DNA of 64,000 nt, from contig JAJEBE010000053.1 of NCBI GenBank assembly GCA_022822545.1, forward strand, positions 124,001 through 188,000. Direction: 5' to 3'. Below are positions 7,872-17,427 of this stretch, piece by piece (positions within the stretch are counted from its first letter, which is position 1; each line of letters starts with the position of its first letter). This stretch comes from Anaerolineae bacterium (GTDB lineage: Bacteria; Chloroflexota; Anaerolineae; Aggregatilineales; Phototrophicaceae). A program made the position numbers and the translations under genes. A model generated the notes under the pieces. That model worked only from the letters and a program-made list of their open reading frames with translations. It made no database searches and had not been told where the DNA came from.

Positions 7872-9149
7872 ATGAAATCAGACCATGGCTCAGGCAGCGG
7901 GGGGCCAAAATTTTACGCCAGTGGCAGCGCCGATATTGATGTCGCACGGCGCGAAGTCGCGAACTCGCCGACCACGGGCCACAACTGTCGCCGGCGCGCT
8001 CTGCTTCTATATTTGTGGCTGAGCGCCCTGCAGCAGCAAGGGGCGAATACCCGGCCATTCACGGGCGTGGATCGGCGCTATCATCCGCTGGAGGCGCGGA
8101 TTGATGAGGCGACCGGCGACGAACGCCAGCGCCTGCTGCCCGAATTGTGCGTGGTTATCGATGAGGGCTTCGGCATCGTCGAGACGATTCAGGCGCGTCT
8201 CATCGAAGAGGGTGCGATCGCGGCGGCCTTCGAGAGCGATGGCGCTGATTTCCCGGCGGGCGGCGACATGGACGCCGAGTGGCCCATGTTCCAGCGCGAC
8301 ATTCACAATACCGGTTGCACCGAGGCGCCGGGATCGCGCTATGGTCGCGCAGCCTGGAAATTCCCCATCGGCCTCGGCCGGTACTCCCGACCGGTCGTCG
8401 AAGACGGCCGGGTCTACATCGCCTCGCCCGGCATGAACGTGACCAGCTACTGCCTCGACCTCGAGAGCGGCGAGGAAATCTGGAAATCGGCCCAGGAGCA
8501 TCCCATCTTCGGCATCTACAAATACCCGGCGATCGCCTCAACGCCGCTCGTCCTCGAAGACCGTATTGTCCTGCGCGATGTCAACAGCCATTGGGGCCAT
8601 GACAGCCAGGCGAAATACCTGCACTATATCGACAAAGCGACCGGCGAAGCGCTTGAGCGCAAGTACGCCGGGCACGTGGACTATCGAACGCGTTACGCCC
8701 CTGTCGTCAGTAACGGCCAAGTCATGATCTTTCCTTATGCCGTGCACGATATCTACCGCATGCCGGCCATCTGCCAGAGCTTCAACCGCCTCATCTGCAC
8801 CGACCTCGACAACGACAACTGGCATTGGGATTTCAATGTCGGCGATATCGACGCCCTGGCGGAGCCGGTCGTCACCGCTGAGTTGGCTATCATCGGTACG
8901 ATGGAAGGCTACCTCTACGCGCTGCGGCTTGAGCCGGACGACAAACGCAACCTGATCGCCTGGCAGTTCAAGGCGGCGGGCGCCGTCAATACGCAGGTCG
9001 CCCTGGCGGATGGGCGGGTCTATTTCGGCTGCAACGGCGGCGCGCTCTACTGCAAGCTCGGGCATCGCGTCGAGGAGGCGACGCTTTGCATCTACCGCGA
9101 CAAGGTATTTGCGCTGGCGGCGGACGCTTATGTCCATGCCATTGAGTAG
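7872..9149 (+). CDS. PQQ-like beta-propeller repeat protein
   Basis: This 425-residue protein (ATG 7872, AAAGGG upstream) has a helical N-terminal region of about 120 residues followed by propeller-like repeats. Recurring phrases include RPVVEDGRVYIASPG, CLDLESGEEIWKS, TPLVLEDRIVLRD and TQVALADGRVYFGCNGGALY, typical of PQQ-like outer-membrane-assembly or quinoprotein folds. No signal peptide is evident, so it may be cytoplasmic, and no quinoprotein catalytic residues can be assigned. It follows the broken ATPase by 72 bases with no clear functional link. The role is unknown; a scaffolding or sensing role is only a guess. Confidence 0.75.
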   Translation: MKSDHGSGSGGPKFYASGSADIDVARREVANSPTTGHNCRRRALLLYLWLSALQQQGANTRPFTGVDRRYHPLEARIDEATGDERQRLLPELCVVIDEGFGIVETIQARLIEEGAIAAAFESDGADFPAGGDMDAEWPMFQRDIHNTGCTEAPGSRYGRAAWKFPIGLGRYSRPVVEDGRVYIASPGMNVTSYCLDLESGEEIWKSAQEHPIFGIYKYPAIASTPLVLEDRIVLRDVNSHWGHDSQAKYLHYIDKATGEALERKYAGHVDYRTRYAPVVSNGQVMIFPYAVHDIYRMPAICQSFNRLICTDLDNDNWHWDFNVGDIDALAEPVVTAELAIIGTMEGYLYALRLEPDDKRNLIAWQFKAAGAVNTQVALADGRVYFGCNGGALYCKLGHRVEEATLCIYRDKVFALAADAYVHAIE

Positions 9150-9227
9150 CCGCGAAACCATTGGAAAGACCGGTTTTGCGCAGCTCGGCCAGTTATATTT
9201 TGCGCGCCTCGGTTCGCTCGTGGGCGC

Positions 9228-10091
9228 TCACGGTGATTCACTTTCGTTTGAACCTCGCAAATAGATGAGCCAGTAAACCGCCGCCACGAGGATGGCGCCG
9301 CCTATGATGTTGCCGATGGTCACGGGAATGAGGTTGTTCAATAGATCGGCGAAATTGATATGAGGATAGCCGCCGCCCAAGCCCGCCACAAAGGCTTGGT
9401 CCCAATTTTGGATGAATTGCGCGATCGGGATGAAGTAAAGATTGGCGATGGAATGCTCGAAACCGGCCGCTACGAAAGCGGTGATGGGGAAAATGCAGGC
9501 GAGGATCTTGTCGGTTGTTGTGTGAGCGCCCATAGTGAGCCAAACAGCCAGGCAGACCAGGGCGTTGCAGAGCACACCCAGGGCGAGCGCCGGGATAAAC
9601 TCAAGCTGTACTTTGTGCTGGGCGATGGCCAGCGCGGTGGCGCCAATTTCGCCGCCGGCAAAGCGATATTGGCCGGAGAGGTAGAGCAGAACGGCGGTGG
9701 CGACGGCGCCGATAGCATTGCCCAAATAGACCAGCAACCAATTTCGCAGCAAAGCGCGGCTGCTGATGCGGCGGCTGGCCCAAGCCATCACGATGAGGTT
9801 GTTGCCAGTGAATAGCTCGGCGCCCGCCAGCACAATCAGCATGAGGCCGAAACTGAAGATCAGGCCGCTGAGCAGACGGGTGAGCCCAAAATGCAAATCG
9901 CTGCCGGCCGCAGTAGCGACTGTGGTGCTGGCGATCGCGGCTAATGCGACGAATGCGCCCGCCAGCACGCCGAGCGCCAGGGTGGAGAAAACCGACAGGT
10001 TAGCTTTGTGAACCCCCACCTCTTCGGCTCGCCGGGCTACTTCTACCGGTACCAGCGCGTCCAGACTAATGGTTGTTCTATCCTCGCTCAT
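9228..10091 (-). CDS. Formate/nitrite transporter family channel
   Basis: This 287-residue membrane protein is of the FNT (FocA/NirC/HSC) type, a pentameric channel for small monovalent anions such as formate, nitrite or hydrosulfide. Diagnostic stretches are LAGAELFTGNN, the re-entrant pore loop region, GFEHSIANLYFIP and NLIPVTIGNIIGGA. Six hydrophobic segments are recognisable. A TATATT-like -10 sits about 45 bases upstream but no good -35 is visible. It stands alone, with no pyruvate-formate lyase or nitrite reductase nearby, so the physiological substrate cannot be chosen. Confidence 0.93.
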   Translation of the reverse strand: MSEDRTTISLDALVPVEVARRAEEVGVHKANLSVFSTLALGVLAGAFVALAAIASTTVATAAGSDLHFGLTRLLSGLIFSFGLMLIVLAGAELFTGNNLIVMAWASRRISSRALLRNWLLVYLGNAIGAVATAVLLYLSGQYRFAGGEIGATALAIAQHKVQLEFIPALALGVLCNALVCLAVWLTMGAHTTTDKILACIFPITAFVAAGFEHSIANLYFIPIAQFIQNWDQAFVAGLGGGYPHINFADLLNNLIPVTIGNIIGGAILVAAVYWLIYLRGSNESESP

Positions 10092-10171
10092 TTCCGGATG
10101 CCTTCCTCATACCTTGCTATAAATATACCCGAATGCTCACTTACTGTACGATGGTATGATGGACTGTGAAA

Positions 10172-10335
10172 TTGCTTCAAAAGAAATGGCCAGGGCAGCG
10201 TCCAATACTATCATCAATTGCATGACCTCTGCGGCGCGTCTGCCGAGGAACGCTTGCGGGATCTGCTGGTGGAAACGATGAAGCTTGCCGACACCCCGCC
10301 AGAGCAGTTTGAACGATTGGGCTTGCAAGTATAGC
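10172..10335 (+). pseudogene. Possible C-terminal fragment of a lost gene
   Basis: A plus-strand frame without a usable start reads VQYYHQLHDLCGASAEERL, then RDLLVETMKLADTPPEQFERL, ending at TAG 10335. The style (tyrosines, YDL-like phrase, acidic ERLRDLL helix, TP.EQ) resembles the tail of a sulfatase, but it is too short to prove. It begins after an in-frame stop. I treat it as a gene remnant of low certainty. Confidence 0.3.
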
Positions 10336-10363
10336 GCGCATCCCAAGCCCATGCTGGGGGATT

Positions 10364-10392
10364 CACCACAGAGACACTGAGGGCACAGAGGT
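10364..10392 (+). repeat. Dispersed CACCACAGAGACAC-type repeat
   Basis: The sequence ATTCACCACAGAGACACTG followed by AGGGCACAGAGG belongs to a degenerate intergenic repeat. Other pieces are near 23335, 45165, 54527, 54696 and 55460. It has no coding value. Confidence 0.55.
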
Positions 10393-10595
10393 TTTTGGAT
10401 GGCAAGGTCGAAGTTGTCATGTCCATGGCCTGCCCCACTGCCGTCGTTATTGGCATTATGGGAGTCTTTGCGGACGGGCTTGGGTTTTGTCGGCGGTTGC
10501 ATGGCGGCGGCGGGAGCAAGCGCGAGGGTATCGGATTGTTGATGTTTATTAGGAGTATATCTGACATTGTCCGTTTGTCGGACATGGGAAAACTC

Positions 10596-10631
10596 TTTTC
10601 GGACAAAGTCGCTATTTTCGGACAAAGTCGC
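10596..10631. repeat. Two 17-base direct repeats
   Basis: TTTTCGGACAAAGTCGC occurs at 10596-10612 and again at 10615-10631, a 19-base period. It lies inside the degenerate stretch between the FNT channel and the next transporter operon. Confidence 0.7.
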
Positions 10632-10770
10632 GATTTGCGGGCCAGGCAGATTTTTGTGGCGGCGGCGGGCAGGCCTGCAAGCGGGCGGGCGGGGTTGGAG
10701 TCGCCGTGATATGGAGCAGGTCCATGGCCTGGCGTTTTTCAGGGTCTGAGAAGTATCTGGTATTGAGCAT
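10612..10770 (-). CDS. Short hypothetical ORF, probably a truncated gene start
   Basis: A 52-codon ORF on the minus strand begins MLNTRYFSDPEKRQAMDLL and then becomes proline-rich. It ends within the first of the 17-base direct repeats. The first 20 residues look like real protein and the rest does not. It may be the 5' end of a decayed gene. No ribosome-binding site is clear. Confidence 0.25.
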   Translation of the reverse strand: MLNTRYFSDPEKRQAMDLLHITATPTPPARLQACPPPPQKSAWPANRDFVRK

Positions 10771-11140
10771 GGCGGCCCTCAGTTGCTTTGGATTGACGCT
10801 ATTATAGCACAGACGTTCTGAAATACAAGGATTGAGTGCGGCGATTTTGCGGCGCGGCGAAAATCGTGGACATGCCGCTCGTTTCAGCCGCCCCCTGCCG
10901 CTATCGCAGTAATTCCAAGTTAGTCATGCGAAGAATGACAGGCAGCGGATGTTGCAAGCGGGCGACTCACAGGGGCATCCCTACAATGATCTCGGTGATT
11001 TGCCATTCTTTTTACCAGGCAATAATTTCTCATTACTTTGTTGGTTCTACTTCTATGGCGAGCAGCTCCAAAATGAGGGAAGAGATTCAGGGTGGGGGGG
11101 GACTCCACGCAATTCATCACTCCCGTCAGCGACTGAGATT
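10771..11140. other. Non-coding stretch upstream of the second importer operon
   Basis: No gene is supported here. It includes an eight-G run at 11093-11100 and the phrase AATTCATCACTCCCGTC, related to sequences at 56710 and 56830. It ends at the promoter candidate at 11141. Confidence 0.4.
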
Positions 11141-11169
11141 TTGACAGATTCACGCAGGTCAGTTACAGT
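11141..11169 (+). promoter_or_regulatory. Candidate promoter of the RraA/HpaI transporter operon
   Basis: TTGACA (11141-11146) and TACAGT (11164-11169) are 17 bases apart. If used, the leader to ATG 11474 would be about 300 bases and would contain the strong hairpin at 11330-11364. Confidence 0.55.
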
Positions 11170-11329
11170 ATTTGAACAGTTAAGCACCGTCAAACTATAT
11201 GCTTTATTTGAAGATTCGATGATTCGGCACATTCAAAACTCAGGACTCTTTTCGCAACTCCTCCCCAGTTGCAAGGGCTTGCGCTTCTCTCAGTGCGCCA
11301 AGAATCTCATGACTTGCGTCTCTCGTTCT

Positions 11330-11364
11330 ACCAGGGACGGCGCTGCTTTGGGCGCGTCCCTGGT
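11330..11364 (+). promoter_or_regulatory. Leader hairpin with perfect 10-base stem
   Basis: ACCAGGGACG and CGTCCCTGGT pair perfectly around a 15-base loop. No T-run follows, so it is not a simple terminator. It lies in the presumed untranslated leader of the transporter operon, 110 bases before the start codon. Confidence 0.5.
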
Positions 11365-11473
11365 TCAACATCTCGCTATCTAAAGTTAGCTGGCAAGGAG
11401 GGCCACTGTATTTTGCACACCGCTCCGTAGCTGCATACGGGGCGCCGAAAATAGTCCATCTTGGAGGAGGATT

Positions 11474-13387
11474 ATGTTTAGTCGTTTACGTTTTCTTTTT
11501 GTACTGGTCTTGTCCATCATCTTGCTTGCGGCGCCCGTCTTCGGGCAGGGCATGGCTTACAGCGAGGCGCCGGCGCTGGCGGAATTGGTCGCCGCCGGGG
11601 AATTGCCGCCGGTCGAAGAGCGCCTGCCGGCCAATCCGCTGGTCGTCGAGCCGATCGAAGAAATCGGCGTCTACGGCGGGACCTGGCTGACCTTTGGCGA
11701 CAATATCAGCCGCCTGTCCAACCTGGTCATTTGGCAGGATATTGGTCTGCTCATGTGGAATAACGCGCAGAACGCGACTGTGCCCAGCCTGGCGGAGAGT
11801 TGGGCGATCAACGAGGACAGCACGGAATACACGATTACCTTGCGCGAAGGCTTGCGCTGGTCCGATGGCGCGCCGATGACCGCTGATGATGTCATGTTCT
11901 GGTATACCGATGTCATCAGCAATGATGAGTTGCGTCCCGTCAAGCCCGGCTTCATGCGTACGCCGAACGGCCACGTCGGCGCGGTGGAGCAGGTTGATGA
12001 CCTCACGGTCGTCTTCAAGTTCGCCGAGCCGCACGGTATGTTCCTCACGCTGCTGACGAAGGAGTTCCACACTTACTTGCCCGCTCATTACATGCGGCAG
12101 TTCCACAAGAACCATACCAGCGAAGAAGAATTGCAGGCGCGTATCGATGAAGCGGGCGTATCGAATTGGGTCGATCTCTTTTACCTGCGCTGGAATACTT
12201 CCGGCGGCGGCAACAGCCGCGGCATGAACAATCCGGAACTCCCGACCATGCTGGCTTGGACGCCGACTATCGAGCCGCCCGGCGATCGTTTCGTCTTCGA
12301 GCGGAATCCTTATTTCTTCGCCGTTGATACCGAAGGCAATCAACTGCCTTACATCGATCGGATCGACTTCCGCGTTGTTGACGGCGAGGTCATGAAGCTG
12401 CGCATCCTGGCCGGCGAGCCGAACTTCCAGGCCGCGCGCGCGCTGACCTTCTCCGATATGGCGCTCTATGTGGAAAATGCCGAAGCCAACGAGTACGAAA
12501 TCCTGCGTTGGGGCGATCTGCAGATCTCGGAAGCCGCCATCTGGATCAACCTGAACACGCCGGATCCGGTCGACCGCGAATTGTACCAGGATGTGCGCTT
12601 CCGCCGCGCCATGTCCCTGGCGATCAATCGCGAGCGCGTGAATGACACGCTCTACTTCGGGCAGGGGCAGGCAACCGCGGCGACCTTGCCGCCGGTCGAA
12701 TCGCGCTATTACAAGGAAGAATACGCGCGCGCCTACACCGATTACGACCCGGACGCGGCCAACGCCTTGCTCGATGAAATCGGCTTGACCGAGCGCGACG
12801 GCGATGGCTTCCGCTTGAAACCGGACGGCAATCGATTGTCCGTCGTCATTGAAGTGCCCAACAATCGCCTGCCGATGATCGACAACCTGAACCTCATTCG
12901 CGACGACTATGCCGATGTCGGCGTCGAGTTCATCATTCGACCGATCGACAACGCGCTATGGGGCCAACGGATGAGAGCGGGCGACATGCAGTTCGTCGGC
13001 TGGCCGATGGCGAAAGCCGCCACCGAAACCGATCTCGTGCCCATCAGCACCAATACCGATTGGGCGCCGTTATGGGGCCTCTGGTACCACACCAACGGCG
13101 AGCAAGGCGAAGAGCCGCCGCAGTATATCAAGGACCTGCAAGATGTCTGGACGCAGATTCTGGCCACATCCGACGAAATGGAACGCGACCAACTCTACGA
13201 CACTATCTTGCGGACGCAGGCGGAGAACATGTGGGTGATCGGCGTCGTCGGTCCGCTGCCGAAACCGGTCATCAAGAAGACCTGGTTCCGCAATGTCAAG
13301 CGCGACTGCACCTGGAGCTACCATCACGGCGGCTTCATCGGCTGCACCGATCCGTTCGCGTTCTGGATTGAGCCAGAGCATCAGTAG
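11474..13387 (+). CDS. Family-5 extracytoplasmic solute-binding protein
   Basis: This 637-residue receptor heads the operon at 11.5-19.4 kb. The signal peptide ends near PVFGQG and there is no lipobox. The mature start (EAPALAELVAAGELPPVEERLP) matches that of the 3112-5052 protein, and the SBP_bac_5 core has REGLRWSDGAPMTADDVMFWY and FRRAMSLAINRERVND. GGAGGAGG lies close to ATG 11474. Downstream genes encode an RraA-type aldolase, two permeases, two ATPases and an HpaI-type aldolase. The operon's enzymes point to a sugar-acid or uronate oligomer as ligand (inference). Confidence 0.93.
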   Translation: MFSRLRFLFVLVLSIILLAAPVFGQGMAYSEAPALAELVAAGELPPVEERLPANPLVVEPIEEIGVYGGTWLTFGDNISRLSNLVIWQDIGLLMWNNAQNATVPSLAESWAINEDSTEYTITLREGLRWSDGAPMTADDVMFWYTDVISNDELRPVKPGFMRTPNGHVGAVEQVDDLTVVFKFAEPHGMFLTLLTKEFHTYLPAHYMRQFHKNHTSEEELQARIDEAGVSNWVDLFYLRWNTSGGGNSRGMNNPELPTMLAWTPTIEPPGDRFVFERNPYFFAVDTEGNQLPYIDRIDFRVVDGEVMKLRILAGEPNFQAARALTFSDMALYVENAEANEYEILRWGDLQISEAAIWINLNTPDPVDRELYQDVRFRRAMSLAINRERVNDTLYFGQGQATAATLPPVESRYYKEEYARAYTDYDPDAANALLDEIGLTERDGDGFRLKPDGNRLSVVIEVPNNRLPMIDNLNLIRDDYADVGVEFIIRPIDNALWGQRMRAGDMQFVGWPMAKAATETDLVPISTNTDWAPLWGLWYHTNGEQGEEPPQYIKDLQDVWTQILATSDEMERDQLYDTILRTQAENMWVIGVVGPLPKPVIKKTWFRNVKRDCTWSYHHGGFIGCTDPFAFWIEPEHQ

Positions 13388-13499
13388 TGGCTGAACGCCA
13401 GCAAGCTTGGCAACCGAGTCCGCGCTACCCAATCCGGGATGCGCGCGGGCTTGGTCGATATTCACTTTTCATCACAATCGTAAATCGAAAGGGGTAAAC

Positions 13500-14207
13500 A
13501 TGTCCGAGTACGATATTCTGGAAAAATATGAGGGATTGCGCTTGACCGATGTCTGCGATGGGATGGACGCGCTGCGGCGTCAGGACATCGGCTTGGTCGC
13601 CGGCGACATCCGCCCGCTCTGGCGCGATATTGAAAACTTTTCACACCGGTTTTGTGGCCTGGCTTACACGGTCCGTTTCATGCCGACCGCGCGCCCGGTC
13701 GATGCTTATGAGCCGGAAGACTTCGAAACCTGGAAGGGCAACTGGTATCGGGAATATGCTGGTGGTCCACCCGTCGGTGAAATTCAAAAAGGCGATGTGA
13801 TCGTCATTGACGGCGGCGAAATCGGCACCGTCGGTTTCATCGGCTCCAACAATGGCTTCGCCTGGATCGCCGCTGGCGCAGTCGGCATCGTGACCAACGG
13901 CGGCGCCCGCGATACCGACGAGCTGATCAAGCAGCGCGTGCCGGTTTATTCGCGGCGCGTCACTCAATCCATCCGGCCCGGCCGCCTGGAATTGGATGCG
14001 ACGCAGGTGCCCGTCAATATCGGCGGCGTCCTCGTTCGGCCGAAAGATCTGGTTGTGGCCGATGGCGATGGCGTCATCGTCGTGCCGCTGGAAATCGCCG
14101 AGGAAGTGGCGAAGCACGCCTGGGTCGTCGCTGAAGGCGACAAACGCGGCCGCCGGCGCATCTACGAACGGATCGGCCGCGAACCGGACTGGACAGTAGA
14201 CGTTTAG
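13500..14207 (+). CDS. RraA/HMG-aldolase family protein
   Basis: This 235-residue protein begins at ATG 13500, after AAAGGGG. RraA-family features are the early LTDVCDGMD, the active-site region KGDVIVIDGG ... GEIGTVGFIGSNN, GIVTNGGARDTDELI (Arg-Asp after the glycines, as in HMG/CHA aldolases) and VVADGDGVIVVP. Members with this Arg-Asp pair are metal-dependent 4-hydroxy-4-methyl-2-oxoglutarate aldolases or oxaloacetate decarboxylases; others are RNase E regulators. Its place inside a sugar-type ABC transporter operon favours an enzyme that cleaves or decarboxylates a 2-oxo acid. The exact substrate is unknown. Confidence 0.85.
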   Translation: MSEYDILEKYEGLRLTDVCDGMDALRRQDIGLVAGDIRPLWRDIENFSHRFCGLAYTVRFMPTARPVDAYEPEDFETWKGNWYREYAGGPPVGEIQKGDVIVIDGGEIGTVGFIGSNNGFAWIAAGAVGIVTNGGARDTDELIKQRVPVYSRRVTQSIRPGRLELDATQVPVNIGGVLVRPKDLVVADGDGVIVVPLEIAEEVAKHAWVVAEGDKRGRRRIYERIGREPDWTVDV

Positions 14208-14275
14208 CGCGAGCAGCCTTTGCGAGTTGCGGGCTTCGCCGCTTGGCCGGTGGAGCCTGCTCCGAGTAACTAACC

Positions 14276-15265
14276 ATGCCGCAATACATCGTCAAACGCA
14301 TACTCTTGATGATTCCGACGCTGATCGCATTGTCGATCTTCATCTTCGTTTTGACGCAGTTGCCGCCCGGCTCCTACCTGGATTCCATCGTGACCGAACT
14401 CGAATCTCAGGGCGAATCGATCTCGCAGGATCAGATCGAGAGTCTCAAAGTACGCTACGGCTTTGATGAGCCGATAACCGTGCAGTATCTCAAGTGGGTT
14501 TCCGGCTGGCTGCGTGGCGATTTTGGCACCTCCTTCACCTATTACGGCCAACAGAATCTCGAAGTGATCTCTCACTTTCTCGGCTATACCGTTCTGATTG
14601 CCGTCAGTACGCAACTCTTTATCTTGGTGGTCGGCATCGCTATCGGCATCTTTTCGGCGACGCATCAATACACGCTGGGCGATCATCTCGCGACCTTCAT
14701 CGGCTTCATCGGTCTATCGATCCCCAATTTCTTGCTGGCGCTGATCCTGATGTACGTCGGGTATTTTGTCTTCGGCATACCGGCTCTGGGCGGTCTGTTC
14801 TCCAATGAATATCTGGACGCGCCCTGGAGCATCGGCAAAGCGCTGGACTTGCTGGCGCATCTCTGGATACCGGTCGTCGTGCTGGGCACCGCCGGGACCG
14901 CCGGCATCGCCCGGCGCATGCGCGGCAATCTGCTGGATGTGCTCAAGATGCAATACGTGGCGACGGCCCGCGCCAAAGGCTTGCGCGAAGGCGTTGTCAT
15001 CCGCAAGCACGCGACCATGAATGCCGTCTCGCCCATTATCATGGCGGTCGGCATGCGCTTCCCCGAGATATTGTCCGGCTCGACCATTGTGTCCATCGTG
15101 CTCTCCCTGCCCACGTTGGGACCTGTGCTCTACAAGGCGCTGACCAATCAAGACATGTACCTGGCGGGCACGATCTTGTTTTTCCAAAGCCTGCTGCTCT
15201 TGATCGGCAACCTGCTCGCCGATATCGCGCTGGTCGCGGTTGACCCGCGCGTCGAGTACGAGTGA
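14276..15265 (+). CDS. DppB-type ABC transporter permease
   Basis: This 329-residue permease starts MPQYIVKRILLMIPTLIALS, has PPGSYLDSIV, the RYGFDEPITVQYLKW element, a GDFGTSF motif and an EAA-like loop (TARAKGLREGVVIRKHATMNAVSP). It ends DPRVEYE. It closely matches the permease at 560-1537. Six transmembrane helices are expected. It forms the pore with the next gene product, with 10 bases between them. Confidence 0.93.
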   Translation: MPQYIVKRILLMIPTLIALSIFIFVLTQLPPGSYLDSIVTELESQGESISQDQIESLKVRYGFDEPITVQYLKWVSGWLRGDFGTSFTYYGQQNLEVISHFLGYTVLIAVSTQLFILVVGIAIGIFSATHQYTLGDHLATFIGFIGLSIPNFLLALILMYVGYFVFGIPALGGLFSNEYLDAPWSIGKALDLLAHLWIPVVVLGTAGTAGIARRMRGNLLDVLKMQYVATARAKGLREGVVIRKHATMNAVSPIIMAVGMRFPEILSGSTIVSIVLSLPTLGPVLYKALTNQDMYLAGTILFFQSLLLLIGNLLADIALVAVDPRVEYE

Positions 15266-15275
15266 GGCGCTAGCC

Positions 15276-16394
15276 ATGTCCGACGCATCACGCAAGCCCG
15301 CACAAATCGACAAGGGCAAACAGCAGGGCCTGTCGCAGTGGGACCTGATGTTCATCAAGTTCAAGCGGCATCGCCTGGCGATGTTCTCGGGACTGTTCCT
15401 GATCGTCGTGTACATCGTCATCATTTTCGCCGAGTTCTTCTCGCCTTATCCCACCAATGAGAAGTTCGGCAAATTCGTCTATACGCCGCCCATGCCGGTC
15501 TGGTTCTGGGATGAGAACGGTCCCTCGCGTCCCTTCGTCTACGGCTACAAACAAGAGCTGGATATGGAAACTTTCCAGCGGACATACGTCGCCGATACCG
15601 AGCAGAAGTATTATGTCCGCTTCTTCACGCCTGGCGCGGAATACAGCCTGCTCGGCCTCGTCAAGACCGATATTCATTTCTTCGGCGTGGATGATCCCGG
15701 TATGATTTTCTTGTTCGGGACGGACCGCTTCGGGCAGGATGTCTTCACGCGCGTATTAACCGGCGCGCAGGTGACGCTGACCGCCGGGATGCTAAGCGTC
15801 GCTATCAGCGTCGTGCTGGGCGCGGTGCTGGGCACGCTCTCCGGATACTACGGCGGCGTGGTGGATTTGATCGTGCAGCGCGTGATCGAATTCTTGAGTT
15901 CCATCCCGCGGATCCCGCTGTGGATGACGCTGGCGGCGGTGATGCCCACCGATTGGTCTTCCGTCCGCATTTATTTTGGCATCATCACCATTCTCGCTTT
16001 TCTGGGCTGGATGGGCATGGCGCGGGAGGTTCGCGGCAAGGTCCTCATCTTGCGCAGCATGGATTATGTGATGGCGGCCAAAGCCAGCGGCGCATCAAGC
16101 CGCTACAATATTTTCAAGCACATGCTGCCCAACGCCCTGAGCCACATCATCGTTGTCGCCACCTTGGCCGTGCCGGTCATGATCATTGTCGAGACATCGC
16201 TCAGTTTCCTCGGCTTCGGCATTCAGCCGCCCATGACCAGCCTCGGCGCTCTGCTGCGGGAGGCTCAGAACGTCCAGTCCGTGGTCAACTTCCCCTGGCT
16301 CTTCAGCCCGGCGATTGTCATCATCGTGACGACATTGGCCTTCAACTTCCTGGGCGACGGCTTGCGCGATGCCGCCGACCCCTATTCGCAGTGA
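15276..16394 (+). CDS. DppC-type ABC transporter permease
   Basis: This 372-residue protein starts at ATG 15276 (GAGG upstream). It has a cytoplasmic N-terminus with KFKRHRLAMF, one helix, then a long segment outside the membrane of about 110 residues (EKFGKFVYTPP ... FLFGTDRFGQDVFTR) before the DppC core. The EAA loop is AAKASGASSRYNIFKHMLPNALSH, and FLGFGIQPPMTSLGALL is typical. DppC proteins are usually near 300 residues; the extra length is the segment after the first helix, shared with the left-edge permease. Confidence 0.93.
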   Translation: MSDASRKPAQIDKGKQQGLSQWDLMFIKFKRHRLAMFSGLFLIVVYIVIIFAEFFSPYPTNEKFGKFVYTPPMPVWFWDENGPSRPFVYGYKQELDMETFQRTYVADTEQKYYVRFFTPGAEYSLLGLVKTDIHFFGVDDPGMIFLFGTDRFGQDVFTRVLTGAQVTLTAGMLSVAISVVLGAVLGTLSGYYGGVVDLIVQRVIEFLSSIPRIPLWMTLAAVMPTDWSSVRIYFGIITILAFLGWMGMAREVRGKVLILRSMDYVMAAKASGASSRYNIFKHMLPNALSHIIVVATLAVPVMIIVETSLSFLGFGIQPPMTSLGALLREAQNVQSVVNFPWLFSPAIVIIVTTLAFNFLGDGLRDAADPYSQ

Positions 16395-16407
16395 TCGGGG
16401 CGATGGC

Positions 16408-17427
16408 ATGACGGAGCGGCGGGATACACTTCTTCGCGTGCGCGACCTCAAGACGCATTTTCGCACCGAACAGGGCAAGATACGCGCTGTTGACGGCGTC
16501 GACTTCGACATCAAGCGCGGCGAGACCTTTGGCATTGTGGGGGAGAGCGGCTGCGGCAAGAGCGTGACGGCTTTTTCGATCATGCAACTGATCGAGCGGC
16601 CGCAAGGCGATATCGTCAGCGGCTCTATTGAATACATTGATGACCACGGTCGAGCGATAGACATCGCCGGCCTGGACCCTAACGGCGACGACATGCGCAA
16701 TCTGCGCGGCAACGATATCGGCATGATCTTCCAGGAGCCGATGACATCGCTCAACCCGATATACAGCATCGGCAATCAGATCATCGAGGCGATCGTGCTG
16801 CATCAACGGGTGAGCAAGACTGAGGCGCGTAAGCGGGCGATCGAGCTGCTGGACCGCGTCGGCTTGTCCGACCCGCAGAGCCAAATTGACGACTACCCGC
16901 ATCAGTTATCGGGCGGCATGCGGCAGCGGGTGATGATTGCGATGGCGCTGTCCTGCAATCCGCGCTTGCTCATCGCCGATGAGCCGACCACCGCCCTCGA
17001 TGTCACGGTCGAGGCGCAGATCCTCGATCTCATGCGCGATCTGCAAGACGAATTCGACATGTCCATCATATTGATCACCCACAATCTCGGCGTCGTTGCC
17101 GAGATGTGCGACCGCGTGATGGTCATGTATCTGGGCAAAGTCATCGAAGAAGGCAGCACCGTCGATATCTTCTATAATCCCCGTCATCCTTATACGCGCG
17201 GCTTGCTCGCCTCTATCCCGCAGATCGGCCTGAGCGCGCGCTTGACGCCGATTGAGGGAGCGGTGCCCATGATGCAGGATATCCCGCAAGGCTGCGCGTT
17301 CGCGCCGCGCTGCCCCGAGGCGATGCCTATCTGTCAAAACGATCCGCCGATGTTTTACCCGTCGGCGGCGCAACGGGCGAAGTGCTGGCTGTATTCGGAT
17401 GAGGCGCTGACGCAGCATGTCGAGTGA
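16408..17427 (+). CDS. DppD-type ABC transporter ATP-binding protein
   Basis: This 339-residue ATPase starts at ATG 16408 with GGGG upstream. It has Walker [11 protein letters not shown]-loop [10 protein letters not shown], signature LSGGMRQRV, Walker [13 protein letters not shown] and H-loop LITHNLGVV. The oligopeptide-type C-terminal domain follows, with conserved cysteines ([21 protein letters not shown]). It energises the two permeases upstream together with the next ATPase, whose start overlaps its end by 11 bases. Confidence 0.95.
   Translation: MTERRDTLLRVRDLKTHFRTEQGKIRAVDGVDFDIKRGETFGIVGESGCGKSVTAFSIMQLIERPQGDIVSGSIEYIDDHGRAIDIAGLDPNGDDMRNLRGNDIGMIFQEPMTSLNPIYSIGNQIIEAIVLHQRVSKTEARKRAIELLDRVGLSDPQSQIDDYPHQLSGGMRQRVMIAMALSCNPRLLIADEPTTALDVTVEAQILDLMRDLQDEFDMSIILITHNLGVVAEMCDRVMVMYLGKVIEEGSTVDIFYNPRHPYTRGLLASIPQIGLSARLTPIEGAVPMMQDIPQGCAFAPRCPEAMPICQNDPPMFYPSAAQRAKCWLYSDEALTQHVE

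Noticed and set aside
10137-10625. 162-codon minus-strand open frame
   Set aside because: It runs through the 17-base direct repeats, the CACAGAG-type repeat and the reverse of a probable gene tail. The composition is not protein-like.
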